Below, in pieces: positions 37,701 to 44,298 of a stretch of DNA of 64,000 bases (its first letter is position 1; every line of letters starts with the position of its first letter). Under the pieces are notes generated by a model, which saw only the letters and a list, made by a program, of their open reading frames with translations, was not told the origin of the DNA and searched no databases. This DNA is from JAGQYH01 sp041393015 (lineage in GTDB: Bacteria > Bacteroidota > Bacteroidia > Chitinophagales > JADIYW01). The position numbers were made by a program, and so were the translations under genes. Where the stretch lies: positions 496,001 through 560,000 of the forward strand of contig JAWKKV010000001.1 in assembly GCA_041393015.1 (NCBI GenBank), in the 5' to 3' direction.

Positions 37701-38974
37701 GGATCATCTAAAACAGCAATTGCGTCTGCAAAAGGGAGCTCACTAACTTCAATCGTTTTAGTTTTTTCTAAGGTATCACAAGAGTTTGCTGCTTCAATGG
37801 TTACTTCATAATTGGCAGGATCATCAAACGCTACTTGAATTTGGTAGGCGCCATTCATATCTCCGCTGACCAATGTCCAACCTGAGGCTGGTTCAATAGA
37901 CCATTTTACTTTATCAATAAAAGCACAGGTTAATGCATCTTTAGTTCCTTGAGTTGTATTGGTAAAAGTGATGACTTCATTAACGCAAACAGGATCCGGA
38001 TTATAGATAAAATCAGGTTTAACGGTATCGCCAATAATTATTGGACCCAACGTAGCAAAATCAGGTGGTGCCGGGCAAGGACTGTAAGCTTGGATCATTA
38101 CATCATAAGTATTGTTAACACCATTACTAGCGGTTTTACCACAAGATGTTTCTGTAAACTCATATGAAAAAGTCGAAGGTGCCGGATGGTTAAAAGTTTC
38201 TACCAGCTCCCCTGCAATGTACATTTCATAAACCGTTCCCGCTACATTTTGACCTGTGTTGACGATATTAAAAGTAGCAAGTACCGGAGGACATAAATTT
38301 GCGCTTCCAATAAAATTGAAAGGATCTTCTAAACCTACGCTTGGTGATGAACCGTTATATATTTTATATTCTGTTGTTGTAGGAGTACATTCAGAACTTC
38401 CTTCTCCATGAACAGTTAATGCCAAAATATGAAGTCCTAAACCATATGTATGACTTAAATTAGTAAAAGTAGCCATTGTTTCTACCGGAGAACCATCTCC
38501 CCAATCAATTACATATTGGGTATTGGTTGCAATAGTTGTTGAAGCATTTGCAATTTGCACCGTAAAATTCGGATTGGTAATAGTTCCATTACAATTGGTT
38601 ACAACACCATCTGCATTCACACTACCATTTAAAACGGTCAATTTAGCACTCGGAGTTGCTTTAACGATTACTTGCCGAGGTGTTCCGCAGTTCACAAAAT
38701 TCCCAATTGGTCCTTTTCTTCTAGGTGTTAAATTGATTACATATTGAGAGCCGGTTCCAGGAGGAATAATAACAACGCTATCGCCATCAAACACTTCACT
38801 GTAGTTAGGTCCATTTGCCACTACTTGGTAAGCATAATTATTACTGGTTGATGAAAAATAAGCCACAATAGCTTCTCCCGCACAGACTTCTGTAGGGTTA
38901 ACAACCAAATTGCATTGTGCATGAGACACAAATGATAAAAATATTGTAAATAAAAATGTAAAAAGGATTCTCAT
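34715..38974 (-). CDS. PKD-repeat surface protein with type B T9SS sorting domain
   Basis: This 1419-residue secreted protein has a signal peptide (MRILFTFLFTIFLSFVSHAQ) and a long array of PKD-like domains, recognisable by repeated WDFGNGK/WNFGDG turns. About residues 1310-1419 form the gliding-motility-associated C-terminal domain (FVPNALSP at its start, ending GTLVLIR), the type B sorting signal for export by the type IX system. It lies 40 bases after sprF, the usual arrangement for these proteins with a PorP/SprF partner. Function is probably adhesion or gliding-related surface structure; ligand unknown. Confidence 0.9.
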   Translation of the reverse strand: MRILFTFLFTIFLSFVSHAQCNLVVNPTEVCAGEAIVAYFSSTSNNYAYQVVANGPNYSEVFDGDSVVIIPPGTGSQYVINLTPRRKGPIGNFVNCGTPRQVIVKATPSAKLTVLNGSVNADGVVTNCNGTITNPNFTVQIANASTTIATNTQYVIDWGDGSPVETMATFTNLSHTYGLGLHILALTVHGEGSSECTPTTTEYKIYNGSSPSVGLEDPFNFIGSANLCPPVLATFNIVNTGQNVAGTVYEMYIAGELVETFNHPAPSTFSYEFTETSCGKTASNGVNNTYDVMIQAYSPCPAPPDFATLGPIIIGDTVKPDFIYNPDPVCVNEVITFTNTTQGTKDALTCAFIDKVKWSIEPASGWTLVSGDMNGAYQIQVAFDDPANYEVTIEAANSCDTLEKTKTIEVSELPFADAIAVLDDPNSCAPTIATFTNLSTQDSSVTYNWSVSPSGGVNFLNGTSSSSFEPNIEFNNNGQYTVTLTVSNACGNPQWDTTFDINAKVLFDIPALGNVCADTFVYDETFVFTGNPDSVVWTFTGGIPATYTGTNPPPVTFTGSGNYTISASAYNVCGATTKSESFNLSEPVDIDAGANLQICFNDAPITLVGSPASGVWSGEGVVGTNIFDPSLVSQSNVELTYTYDNGICFFTDNINVEVISVDNLSAGTDQTTCINANELILTGNTPAGGTWIGDAVTNGTTGIFDPALSQVGLNEVGYTFAEPILGCRDTIFKNVDVLDIPTITFNLPDTACLNESIDFTLNVDPAATVNWNFGDGNSLTGASVNYSYSTAGIFTVTAEVIQSGCVVSDSIQIEIITIPTSNYTIDVPNGCNALQVSFTNTSSGHIENVQWDLGNGQSSTAQNPQNIAFLPGTFFDTTYYVTLTSINQCGEDSFTDSILVSKAPEARFGTNFNQYCQEDSVLINNVSYNSPTSYFWDFGNGKTSNSKDPKPQYYETSFSDTTYTITLFASNVCGTDTAKKDIIVKSVDVRSFFNIDNIRGCEPLDVTLINFSSFGAQPYWDLGDGNTSLADTIIHTYTDAGFYNIQLAVDNGCSEDTSTFQIEVFTSPEANFTMPDRVCELSSVQFTNQTQGGIGYEWSFDDGITSDLQNPQHIFTSDGLFNVSLTATGGNLCENTVTKSIEIVDKPIAQFDTDENRICEGSSIQFINQSTGENFEWDFGNGKKSFVENPVNFYQESGSYNVSLITDNDKFCFDTIVKQDVIEVFGTPTADFEYSQNETEILEGIVSFNNLSTDASDFIWNFGDDDFSYEEENPTHQYVHSGPYSVLLVAENDFGCIDSIIKPVMVEFFGKLFVPNALSPILGDMSEASIFKPKGVALIEYEMEIYSTYGELLFRTTLLEDGQPVEGWDGTYKGKDMPQDNYVWKIRAMFDNGFSWGGNENSIEEKKEVHTVGTLVLIR

Positions 38975-39014
38975 GTTAGGGTTTTTATGAGTTTGTAAGA
39001 TTTATTCGTAGTAC

Positions 39015-40094
39015 TTAAAATAGTCTAATAGAGCCTTTGCCTTTAAACTTGTAACATTTTGTAGGGTTATTGCCTTTATTGGTCTTACTGAAAAGCTCAG
39101 CATTCTCGAAGTTAAATTTTACGGCTAATTCATGCACACCGCCTGATACATTTGTTACGCCAGATAAGTTAAGATCATAACTATAGCCCAAAGTAAAATT
39201 GGTATGTTTCCCCATTGACGAACTAACGCCTCCGGTAAAAATCAATGCTCTTGTACCGCCAACACTAGTAAAGCCATTATCTTGGTAAAGAACACCAACA
39301 AATAATGGTTTAAATGTATTGAAGAAACCACCGGTGAAAATATCCACTCCATTTTGAATTTCATATTTAACAATTGGAGAGATATAGTAAACAGATCTTT
39401 TCTTAAGTATGTTTTCTGTAACAGGAATCATCGCTCCATAATGAAAAGTATATCTTCTTGGCACTCTACTTTCTTGTGCCTGAAAACTCTCGATAGGTGT
39501 AGTTAAGTGGTGAACAGCAAAACCAGCCGAATTGTGAACATATCGTTTAGCTATTTTAAATGAAAATTGAAAAAGCACTCCCGCATCAATATCTACAAAA
39601 TTTACTTTGTCATTTACTACAACACCCTCAACATCATTTCCCGTTACACCATAAATAGCATCAAGATCTGATGAAAAAATAAGGCTATTTCTATCAATTG
39701 ATTTATGAACGTAAGATGCGCCCAATCCAAAGTTGATGTTAAAATTGTCGTTGATTCTTAAAATATAGGCATAAGTTAAACCTGCCATATTAGTTCTTAA
39801 AGAAGCTGCTCCTGCAGCATCGTACATAGCATGCACGCCAAATCCAGAAGAAAATCTAGGAGATTGAGCATCTAAAGAAAAGGAAGCAGTATTGAAGCTA
39901 TTATCAATGTTAGCCCATTGGTTCCTGTAATTTAGAAATACTGTTGTGCCTTGCTCCGATCCTGTTGTAGCCGGATTAAGATAGATTCTGCTTAAATAAG
40001 ATTGTGAAAATTGTGGGTCCTGAGCATACCCATTGACAGAAAAAAATAAAATAACACATAGTGCTATTCCATAATAGAATACATCGCGTTTCAT
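39015..40094 (-). CDS. PorP/SprF family type IX secretion outer membrane protein
   Basis: This 359-residue protein has a signal peptide, then QDPQFSQSYLSRIYLNPATT, the hallmark start of PorP/SprF proteins, and alternating amphipathic strands of an outer-membrane barrel. SprF-type proteins are needed to export or anchor a particular partner with a type B sorting domain; here the partner is most likely the PKD protein encoded next. Length is slightly above the usual 310-340. It is the first gene of this leftward unit. Confidence 0.92.
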   Translation of the reverse strand: MKRDVFYYGIALCVILFFSVNGYAQDPQFSQSYLSRIYLNPATTGSEQGTTVFLNYRNQWANIDNSFNTASFSLDAQSPRFSSGFGVHAMYDAAGAASLRTNMAGLTYAYILRINDNFNINFGLGASYVHKSIDRNSLIFSSDLDAIYGVTGNDVEGVVVNDKVNFVDIDAGVLFQFSFKIAKRYVHNSAGFAVHHLTTPIESFQAQESRVPRRYTFHYGAMIPVTENILKKRSVYYISPIVKYEIQNGVDIFTGGFFNTFKPLFVGVLYQDNGFTSVGGTRALIFTGGVSSSMGKHTNFTLGYSYDLNLSGVTNVSGGVHELAVKFNFENAELFSKTNKGNNPTKCYKFKGKGSIRLF

Positions 40095-40300
40095 CAGGTT
40101 TTTATGTTTATACGCTGAGACTCGTTACTTTCTCAACAAGGGTTTTTGACAAAAGTCTTTTAAAAATAGTTATAAAGAATAGAGAAGTCAAGTGGTTTTC
40201 AATAAATAATTGAGCAAATGTTGTTGTATTAAAAAAAACAAATATGCATCCTTTTTAAATTTTGTTAAATCATAAGTGATTTACTCCATCAATTATTTAT

Positions 40301-40308
40301 TAGGTTTG
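40301..40308 (+). promoter_or_regulatory. -7 box TAGGTTTG
   Basis: A perfect TAnnTTTG, 21 bases before the ATG at 40330. No clear -33 TTG. Confidence 0.45.
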
Positions 40309-40329
40309 TAAAAAATAAATCATCCTATT

Positions 40330-40722
40330 ATGGAATCTGCATTAAAACATGTTCACTACGTATTTGTCGTACTCTTTTTGATCTCCTATTTCATTAAGTC
40401 GACTTTATTTTTATTAGGTAAAAATGAAGCATTTGCCAGCTATAAAAAGAAAAGTATTTTAACGGAAACGCTTTTTGCTGTTGGATTTTTAATCACCGGC
40501 ATCGCAATGATTATTCAAAACCAGAATATTTTTGATGGAGCATGGTTAAAAAATAGTGGTTGGTTTCATATAAAACTAACCTTAGTTATTTTAGCTATTC
40601 CACTAGGAATTATAGGATTTAAAAAATCAAACAAGTTATTGGTATTAATTTCCGTTTTGTTCTTTTTATACGTATTACTTTTAGCGCTACCTGCAACAAG
40701 AAACACTTTCATGATCTTTTAA
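40330..40722 (+). CDS. Small membrane protein, possibly SirB2-like
   Basis: This 130-residue protein has four hydrophobic helices and starts with HVHYVFVVLFLISYFIKSTL, where the His and spacing recall the SirB2/YchQ family. Charged turns (LGKNEAFASYKKKS, FKKSNK) separate the helices. SirB2 proteins are small membrane proteins of uncertain role. The assignment is by pattern only. A -7 box lies 21 bases upstream, so the gene is probably transcribed on its own. Confidence 0.6.
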   Translation: MESALKHVHYVFVVLFLISYFIKSTLFLLGKNEAFASYKKKSILTETLFAVGFLITGIAMIIQNQNIFDGAWLKNSGWFHIKLTLVILAIPLGIIGFKKSNKLLVLISVLFFLYVLLLALPATRNTFMIF

Positions 40723-40838
40723 CACTTTTCAAAGAACTAAAACTGACTTAAATACGTTTAAGAAGTTTAACTATATTTTACATGCAGGTTTAAAATAATC
40801 TGCTTAATTTTATTGAACAATAACTTAAAAAATAAAAG

Positions 40839-41315
40839 ATGAAGAATTTTTTGAATGTACTATTAATATGCTTTTTAACCACAGGTGTTATTATGGCATG
40901 TCCACCAGAAGGAAGTGATGCTACTGGCTCTAAAGTTGAAAAAGTAGAATCGGGTGCCATGGTTGAAGGAACATTTGTTACTTTAAACCTAGGTGTTAAA
41001 GGAATGACTTGCGGTGGTTGCGAAAACAAAGTTAAAGCTGCCTTAGGTAGTATTGATGGAGTGGTTGAAACTAAAAAAGTTAGCTCTGAAAGCGACGAAG
41101 CTGTTTTAACTTATGATCCTTCAGTAACAAATGAAGAAACAATTGTAAAAGCGTTAACTGAAAAAACCGGTTATGCTATTGCTGTTTCTAAAGATGGAGC
41201 AATGACAGGAGAAGGTGCTACTAAAGCATCTTGTGCTAAAACTTGCACTAAAGAACAAAAAGCTGCTTGTAATAAAGCAAAAGATGGTGCTGAAGAAAAA
41301 TTAGAAAAACAATAG
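40839..41315 (+). CDS. Exported heavy-metal-associated (HMA) domain protein
   Basis: This 158-residue protein has a signal peptide with a possible lipidation Cys (TTGVIMAC) and an HMA domain at about residues 48-118 with the metal site GMTCGGCENKV. A C-terminal tail has several more Cys (ASCAKTCTKEQKAACNK) that could bind metal too. HMA proteins carry copper, zinc or similar ions. An external or membrane-tethered location suggests capture or buffering of metal outside the cytoplasm. No transporter gene is adjacent. A strong terminator follows. Confidence 0.85.
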   Translation: MKNFLNVLLICFLTTGVIMACPPEGSDATGSKVEKVESGAMVEGTFVTLNLGVKGMTCGGCENKVKAALGSIDGVVETKKVSSESDEAVLTYDPSVTNEETIVKALTEKTGYAIAVSKDGAMTGEGATKASCAKTCTKEQKAACNKAKDGAEEKLEKQ

Positions 41316-41357
41316 AATCAGATAAATAGCAATTCATTGCTACAAATTAAATACAAG

Positions 41358-41388
41358 GCCTTTCTCTTTATGGAGAAAGGCTTTTTTT
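41358..41388 (+). terminator. Rho-independent terminator of the HMA protein gene
   Basis: A perfect 9-bp stem GCCTTTCTC/GAGAAAGGC with a six-base loop, followed by seven T residues. Confidence 0.85.
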
Positions 41389-41413
41389 GTTATTCTAAAC
41401 TGCTCGATAAGTC

Positions 41414-41522
41414 CTAACGCTTTCAGGAGCTATACCTACGTAAAAACTTCGGAATATAAATACGCACGCTGAAAGGTTGTACTAACCTTTCAGTGTTCAC
41501 AAAGTGATCCTGAAAGCGTTAG
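41414..41522. repeat. REP-like repeat, left copy
   Basis: The unit is bounded by a perfect 15-bp inverted repeat (41414-41428 CTAACGCTTTCAGGA and its complement at 41508-41522). Inside lies a 10-bp perfect hairpin CTGAAAGGTT/AACCTTTCAG (41469-41493). Its last 53 bases (41470-41522) are identical to 42262-42314 on the far side of the RAYT gene, in the same orientation. Confidence 0.8.
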
Positions 41523-41534
41523 TTATCAATTTAT

Positions 41535-42131
41535 TTATATTTCTTCAAGTTGTTCTATCCATTCACTAAAAGCTATATCATGATAGTTTTTGAATCCTTC
41601 AATTCCACCAAACCATTCCAATACTTGTTCTCGTTCTAAGAATGTTTTACTATTAGAAGCAAGAAAATTATATGATGAATGTTTCCATTGAGTTCGAGAA
41701 TTTACTATTTGGTGATGAACTGGATTTCGATGTATGTAATTTATAATTTGAGTAAAGTATTCATCACTGTTAATGTGTTTTCTTTTAAACGACTGAATAA
41801 ATAGTCGGCCCTTTCTTTTATATTTTAGATTGTGCCATTTGGCAAAGGCATTGAAAAAATGTGAAAACTGAGTTGTTACAAAAGTTTCAATACTAGTTCT
41901 CTTTAAAGAAGGCAATTTAACTTCCATTATCCTTAAGAGGCTTACTTCATCTCTTATCTGAACTAGCCAATGAAAGTGATTTGGAATTAAACAATATGAA
42001 TAGATTTTTGAAATTGGATAAATGTACTTCTTCATGAGTTTAATGAAATGTTCGTAGTCTTCATTATTATGAAAAAGAAAAACATTATCAATTGACTTAT
42101 TATAGATATGATAGCATAGTTCAGGTTCCAT
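41535..42131 (-). CDS. REP-associated tyrosine transposase (RAYT, Y1_Tnp)
   Basis: This 198-residue protein is an IS200/IS605-like Y1 transposase of the RAYT type. The HUH motif is HFHW in CLIPNHFHWLVQIRD, and the likely catalytic Tyr is in YFTQIINYIHRNP, whose YIHRNP is the family's signature. RAYTs process single-stranded REP hairpins and are usually single-copy domesticated enzymes without classic insertion sequence ends. This one lies between two direct REP-like repeats (41414-41522, 42218-42314), the expected context. The ATG at 42131 directly precedes the fold start CYHIYNKS. Confidence 0.9.
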   Translation of the reverse strand: MEPELCYHIYNKSIDNVFLFHNNEDYEHFIKLMKKYIYPISKIYSYCLIPNHFHWLVQIRDEVSLLRIMEVKLPSLKRTSIETFVTTQFSHFFNAFAKWHNLKYKRKGRLFIQSFKRKHINSDEYFTQIINYIHRNPVHHQIVNSRTQWKHSSYNFLASNSKTFLEREQVLEWFGGIEGFKNYHDIAFSEWIEQLEEI

Positions 42132-42217
42132 ATATAGCGATTGTTATACAATAGATTCAAATTTTAAACAAATTCCATAATTCTGAGGAGAAAAAATTGA
42201 GATAAAAATCTGGGAAC

Positions 42218-42314
42218 AACGCTTTCAGGAGCTGCGCACGCTGAAAGGTTGTGCTAAATAATGAAAGGTTGTACTAACCTTTCAGTGTTCACAAAGTGAT
42301 CCTGAAAGCGTTAG
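42218..42314. repeat. REP-like repeat, right copy
   Basis: Inverted repeat arms AACGCTTTCAGGA (42218-42230) and its perfect complement (42300-42312) bound the unit. It shares with the left copy the 53-base stretch 42262-42314 and the segment GCACGCTGAAAGGTTGT. Compared with the left copy, the hairpin arm TGAAAGGTTGT is present twice (42242 and 42262), suggesting an internal duplication. Confidence 0.8.
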
Positions 42315-42330
42315 AAGTTAAATAGGCTCT

Positions 42331-42942
42331 CTATCTCTTATCTAACTCCAAACCTATTTGCTTGGCTTCTTTGATACATTCTTGGTGGCGAAAACAGGTA
42401 GTTAAATGATCGTTTACCATTCCAACAGCTTGCATAAATGCGTAGCAAATGGTGGACCCGACGAATTTAAATCCTCTCTTCTTCAAATCTTTACTCATAG
42501 CGTCTGATTCAGGAGAAGTAGCCATAAAATCACCTTTGTCTTTTATATGATTGACAATGACTTTACCATTTGTAAATTGCCATAAATATTGGCTAAAGCT
42601 ACCTTCTTCTTCCACTAATTTTAAATAAGCTTGTGCGTTGGTTACGGCAGCATTTACTTTTAGTCTGTTTCTTATAATTCCGGCATCTTGTAATAGCAAC
42701 TCTATTTTTTCTGCGTTATAAAGTGCCATTTTTTCGGGATCTAATCCATCAAAAGCATCAAAATAATTTTGAGTTCTTCTTAGAATAGTGATCCAACTTA
42801 AACCGGCTTGTGCGCCATCTAAGATTAATTTGGCAAATAAAGCTTTGTCATCTAATTCAGGAACGCCCCATTCTTTATCATGGTAACGAACATACAGCTC
42901 GTCCTTACCTGGCCATGGACATCTATCTTTCTCGTTACTCAA
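42331..42942 (-). CDS. tag: DNA-3-methyladenine glycosylase I
   Basis: This 203-residue enzyme removes 3-methyladenine from DNA. It matches Tag throughout: RCPWPGKDELYVRYHDKEWG at the start, then LDGAQAGLSWITILRR, and GFKFVGSTICYAFMQAVGMV near the end. Zinc ligands of Tag are represented by Cys in RCPW, His in YHDKEWG and a C-terminal His. The start is a TTG overlapping the stop of the upstream SRPBCC gene (TTGA), so the two are translationally coupled; no ATG precedes the conserved Cys. Confidence 0.95.
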   Translation of the reverse strand: MSNEKDRCPWPGKDELYVRYHDKEWGVPELDDKALFAKLILDGAQAGLSWITILRRTQNYFDAFDGLDPEKMALYNAEKIELLLQDAGIIRNRLKVNAAVTNAQAYLKLVEEEGSFSQYLWQFTNGKVIVNHIKDKGDFMATSPESDAMSKDLKKRGFKFVGSTICYAFMQAVGMVNDHLTTCFRHQECIKEAKQIGLELDKR

Positions 42943-43460
42943 TTGTTTTCAATTACTTTTTTAAGATCAACGTACATTTCTTGTTTGCCTTTATGAATGG
43001 CCTTATTGAAAATTTTAGTGATTGCTCTAGCCAAAATGCCTTTCCCGTGAAAAGTGTGGGTCTCCGTTACTAATGTTCCATCATTTTTTGCTTTAAATTC
43101 CATTTCAATATGGCCATCAATCATTTTATCATTTAAATCAAATCCTATCTTCTGATTAGGTACAATGTCTGTAATTTTTTCCGTCATTTCCATTGGCTTT
43201 CCTTTCTGCATAAAAACCATTGCATACTCACTCCCAACAGCACCCTTTTCGCCTTTTACCAATTCTGCACTAACAAAACCTGATAACCATTCTTCGTTGT
43301 TATCCATATCCAAAACGTAGCTATATACTTCTTCTACCGGTGCATTAATTTCTATTTCTGTAATCATTTCATGCTTTGTATTGGGAATTCCTAATATTAA
43401 AAATACCAAGAAGGAAAGCAATACCAATCCAATAAATGACTTTAATACTTTATTCAACAT
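42939..43460 (-). CDS. SRPBCC-domain protein with N-terminal membrane anchor
   Basis: This 173-residue protein has one hydrophobic helix (FIGLVLLSFLVFLILGI) and then a START/SRPBCC fold: ITEIEINAPVEEVYSYVLDM, a central WLSGFVSAELVKGEKG, and the C-terminal helix. Such folds bind hydrophobic ligands. The polyketide-cyclase-like group is broad and the ligand cannot be inferred. It overlaps tag by four bases but a functional tie to base-excision repair is not evident. Confidence 0.75.
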   Translation of the reverse strand: MLNKVLKSFIGLVLLSFLVFLILGIPNTKHEMITEIEINAPVEEVYSYVLDMDNNEEWLSGFVSAELVKGEKGAVGSEYAMVFMQKGKPMEMTEKITDIVPNQKIGFDLNDKMIDGHIEMEFKAKNDGTLVTETHTFHGKGILARAITKIFNKAIHKGKQEMYVDLKKVIENN

Positions 43461-43530
43461 AATTGTAGTTTTGCCGCGTGATTAATGGATACTAAGTTAA
43501 AAAACTATTTTTTGGAAAATTGCTTCTTTA

Positions 43531-43641
43531 TTGGATATTGATGCACAAAAAATAATAATTGTTGGCATGAGTGGTAGATGCAAAACAACTTTAGCTTCTA
43601 TAATTAACCATCAAAACAATATCCCTTTCCATATCTCTTGA
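43531..43641 (+). pseudogene. Relic of a P-loop NTPase gene
   Basis: Within the intergenic gap, one frame reads a P-loop strand-loop-helix: QKIIIVGMSGRCKTTLASI, then INHQNNIPFHIS and a TGA. This resembles the N-terminus of adenylate-kinase-like proteins such as the DNA topology modulation (FlaR-type) family, whose loop is GxSGxGKTTLA followed by IPxxHLD. The last Gly of the loop is Cys, there is no ATG at the right place, and the frame stops after about 37 codons. It looks like a decayed gene fragment. Confidence 0.4.
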
Positions 43642-43746
43642 TAACATAAAGAACAAATTCTATTAGTTCTTTGTAAAATTTGCAAGTCTATAATATTTGG
43701 CTCGTTTTTTGATACAGTTAACTAAGTCAAAACATTAATAACTACC

Positions 43747-44295
43747 ATGAAAAAACTTTTACTATTTACATTTTTGACATCCTTTGGTTTTTACTTAAAC
43801 CTTGATGCCCAGGTCTATTCCACTGAAGATTTAAAACTTAAAGAAGAAAAACACATTCTTGAGAAAAATCAAAAATCAGGTGATACAACACCAATTCCAA
43901 AAGTTGAGAAAGAAAATTTTAAATCACCATTAGATGCCAATGCTCTTCTTAACTCATATAAAATAGTCAGAATAGAAGCGTTTGATTATCAATCAAAGCA
44001 TACTGAATTAGAAATGAAAAATTTTCAGCAAGAAATGTTGGAGGAATTTCAAACAAATGACATGAGCATTACACATGATTGCTCAATGATTTATTTGATT
44101 AACAGAGGAGATCACTCAAAATATTTAGCAAGAGCTATTAAAATTGAAAATAATAAATTGGTTTATACCAATTGCGAAAAATGCAATATGGAACCAATGA
44201 CAATTATTGAGCATAATAATTATGATTTAATTGTAGAAATGCCGGCTCAAGATGGTGAGAGTTTCTATACTGTTCGTTTAACTTTTAAAAGATAA
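43747..44295 (+). CDS. Secreted hypothetical protein
   Basis: This 182-residue protein has a signal peptide (MKKLLLFTFLTSFGFYLNLDAQ). The mature part is Lys/Glu-rich and includes two Cys in CEKCNME plus an earlier one in ITHDCSM. No domain is recognised. Its stop is three bases from the start of the 1446-residue surface protein, so the pair is co-transcribed and may act together outside the cell. Confidence 0.7.
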   Translation: MKKLLLFTFLTSFGFYLNLDAQVYSTEDLKLKEEKHILEKNQKSGDTTPIPKVEKENFKSPLDANALLNSYKIVRIEAFDYQSKHTELEMKNFQQEMLEEFQTNDMSITHDCSMIYLINRGDHSKYLARAIKIENNKLVYTNCEKCNMEPMTIIEHNNYDLIVEMPAQDGESFYTVRLTFKR

Positions 44296-44298
44296 GCT

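Noticed and set aside
37419..37811. A 130-codon open frame on the plus strand
   Set aside because: It lies antisense inside the PKD-repeat surface protein gene, whose domains are continuous across it.
34715..38974. A repeat array suggestive of CRISPR or tandem DNA repeats
   Set aside because: The repetition is at protein level (PKD domains with WDFGNG-like turns). The DNA copies are diverged and there are no regular spacers.
41401..42320. A composite transposon around the RAYT gene
   Set aside because: There are no insertion-sequence ends or target duplications; the flanking units are REP-like palindromes in direct orientation, which fits a RAYT locus better.
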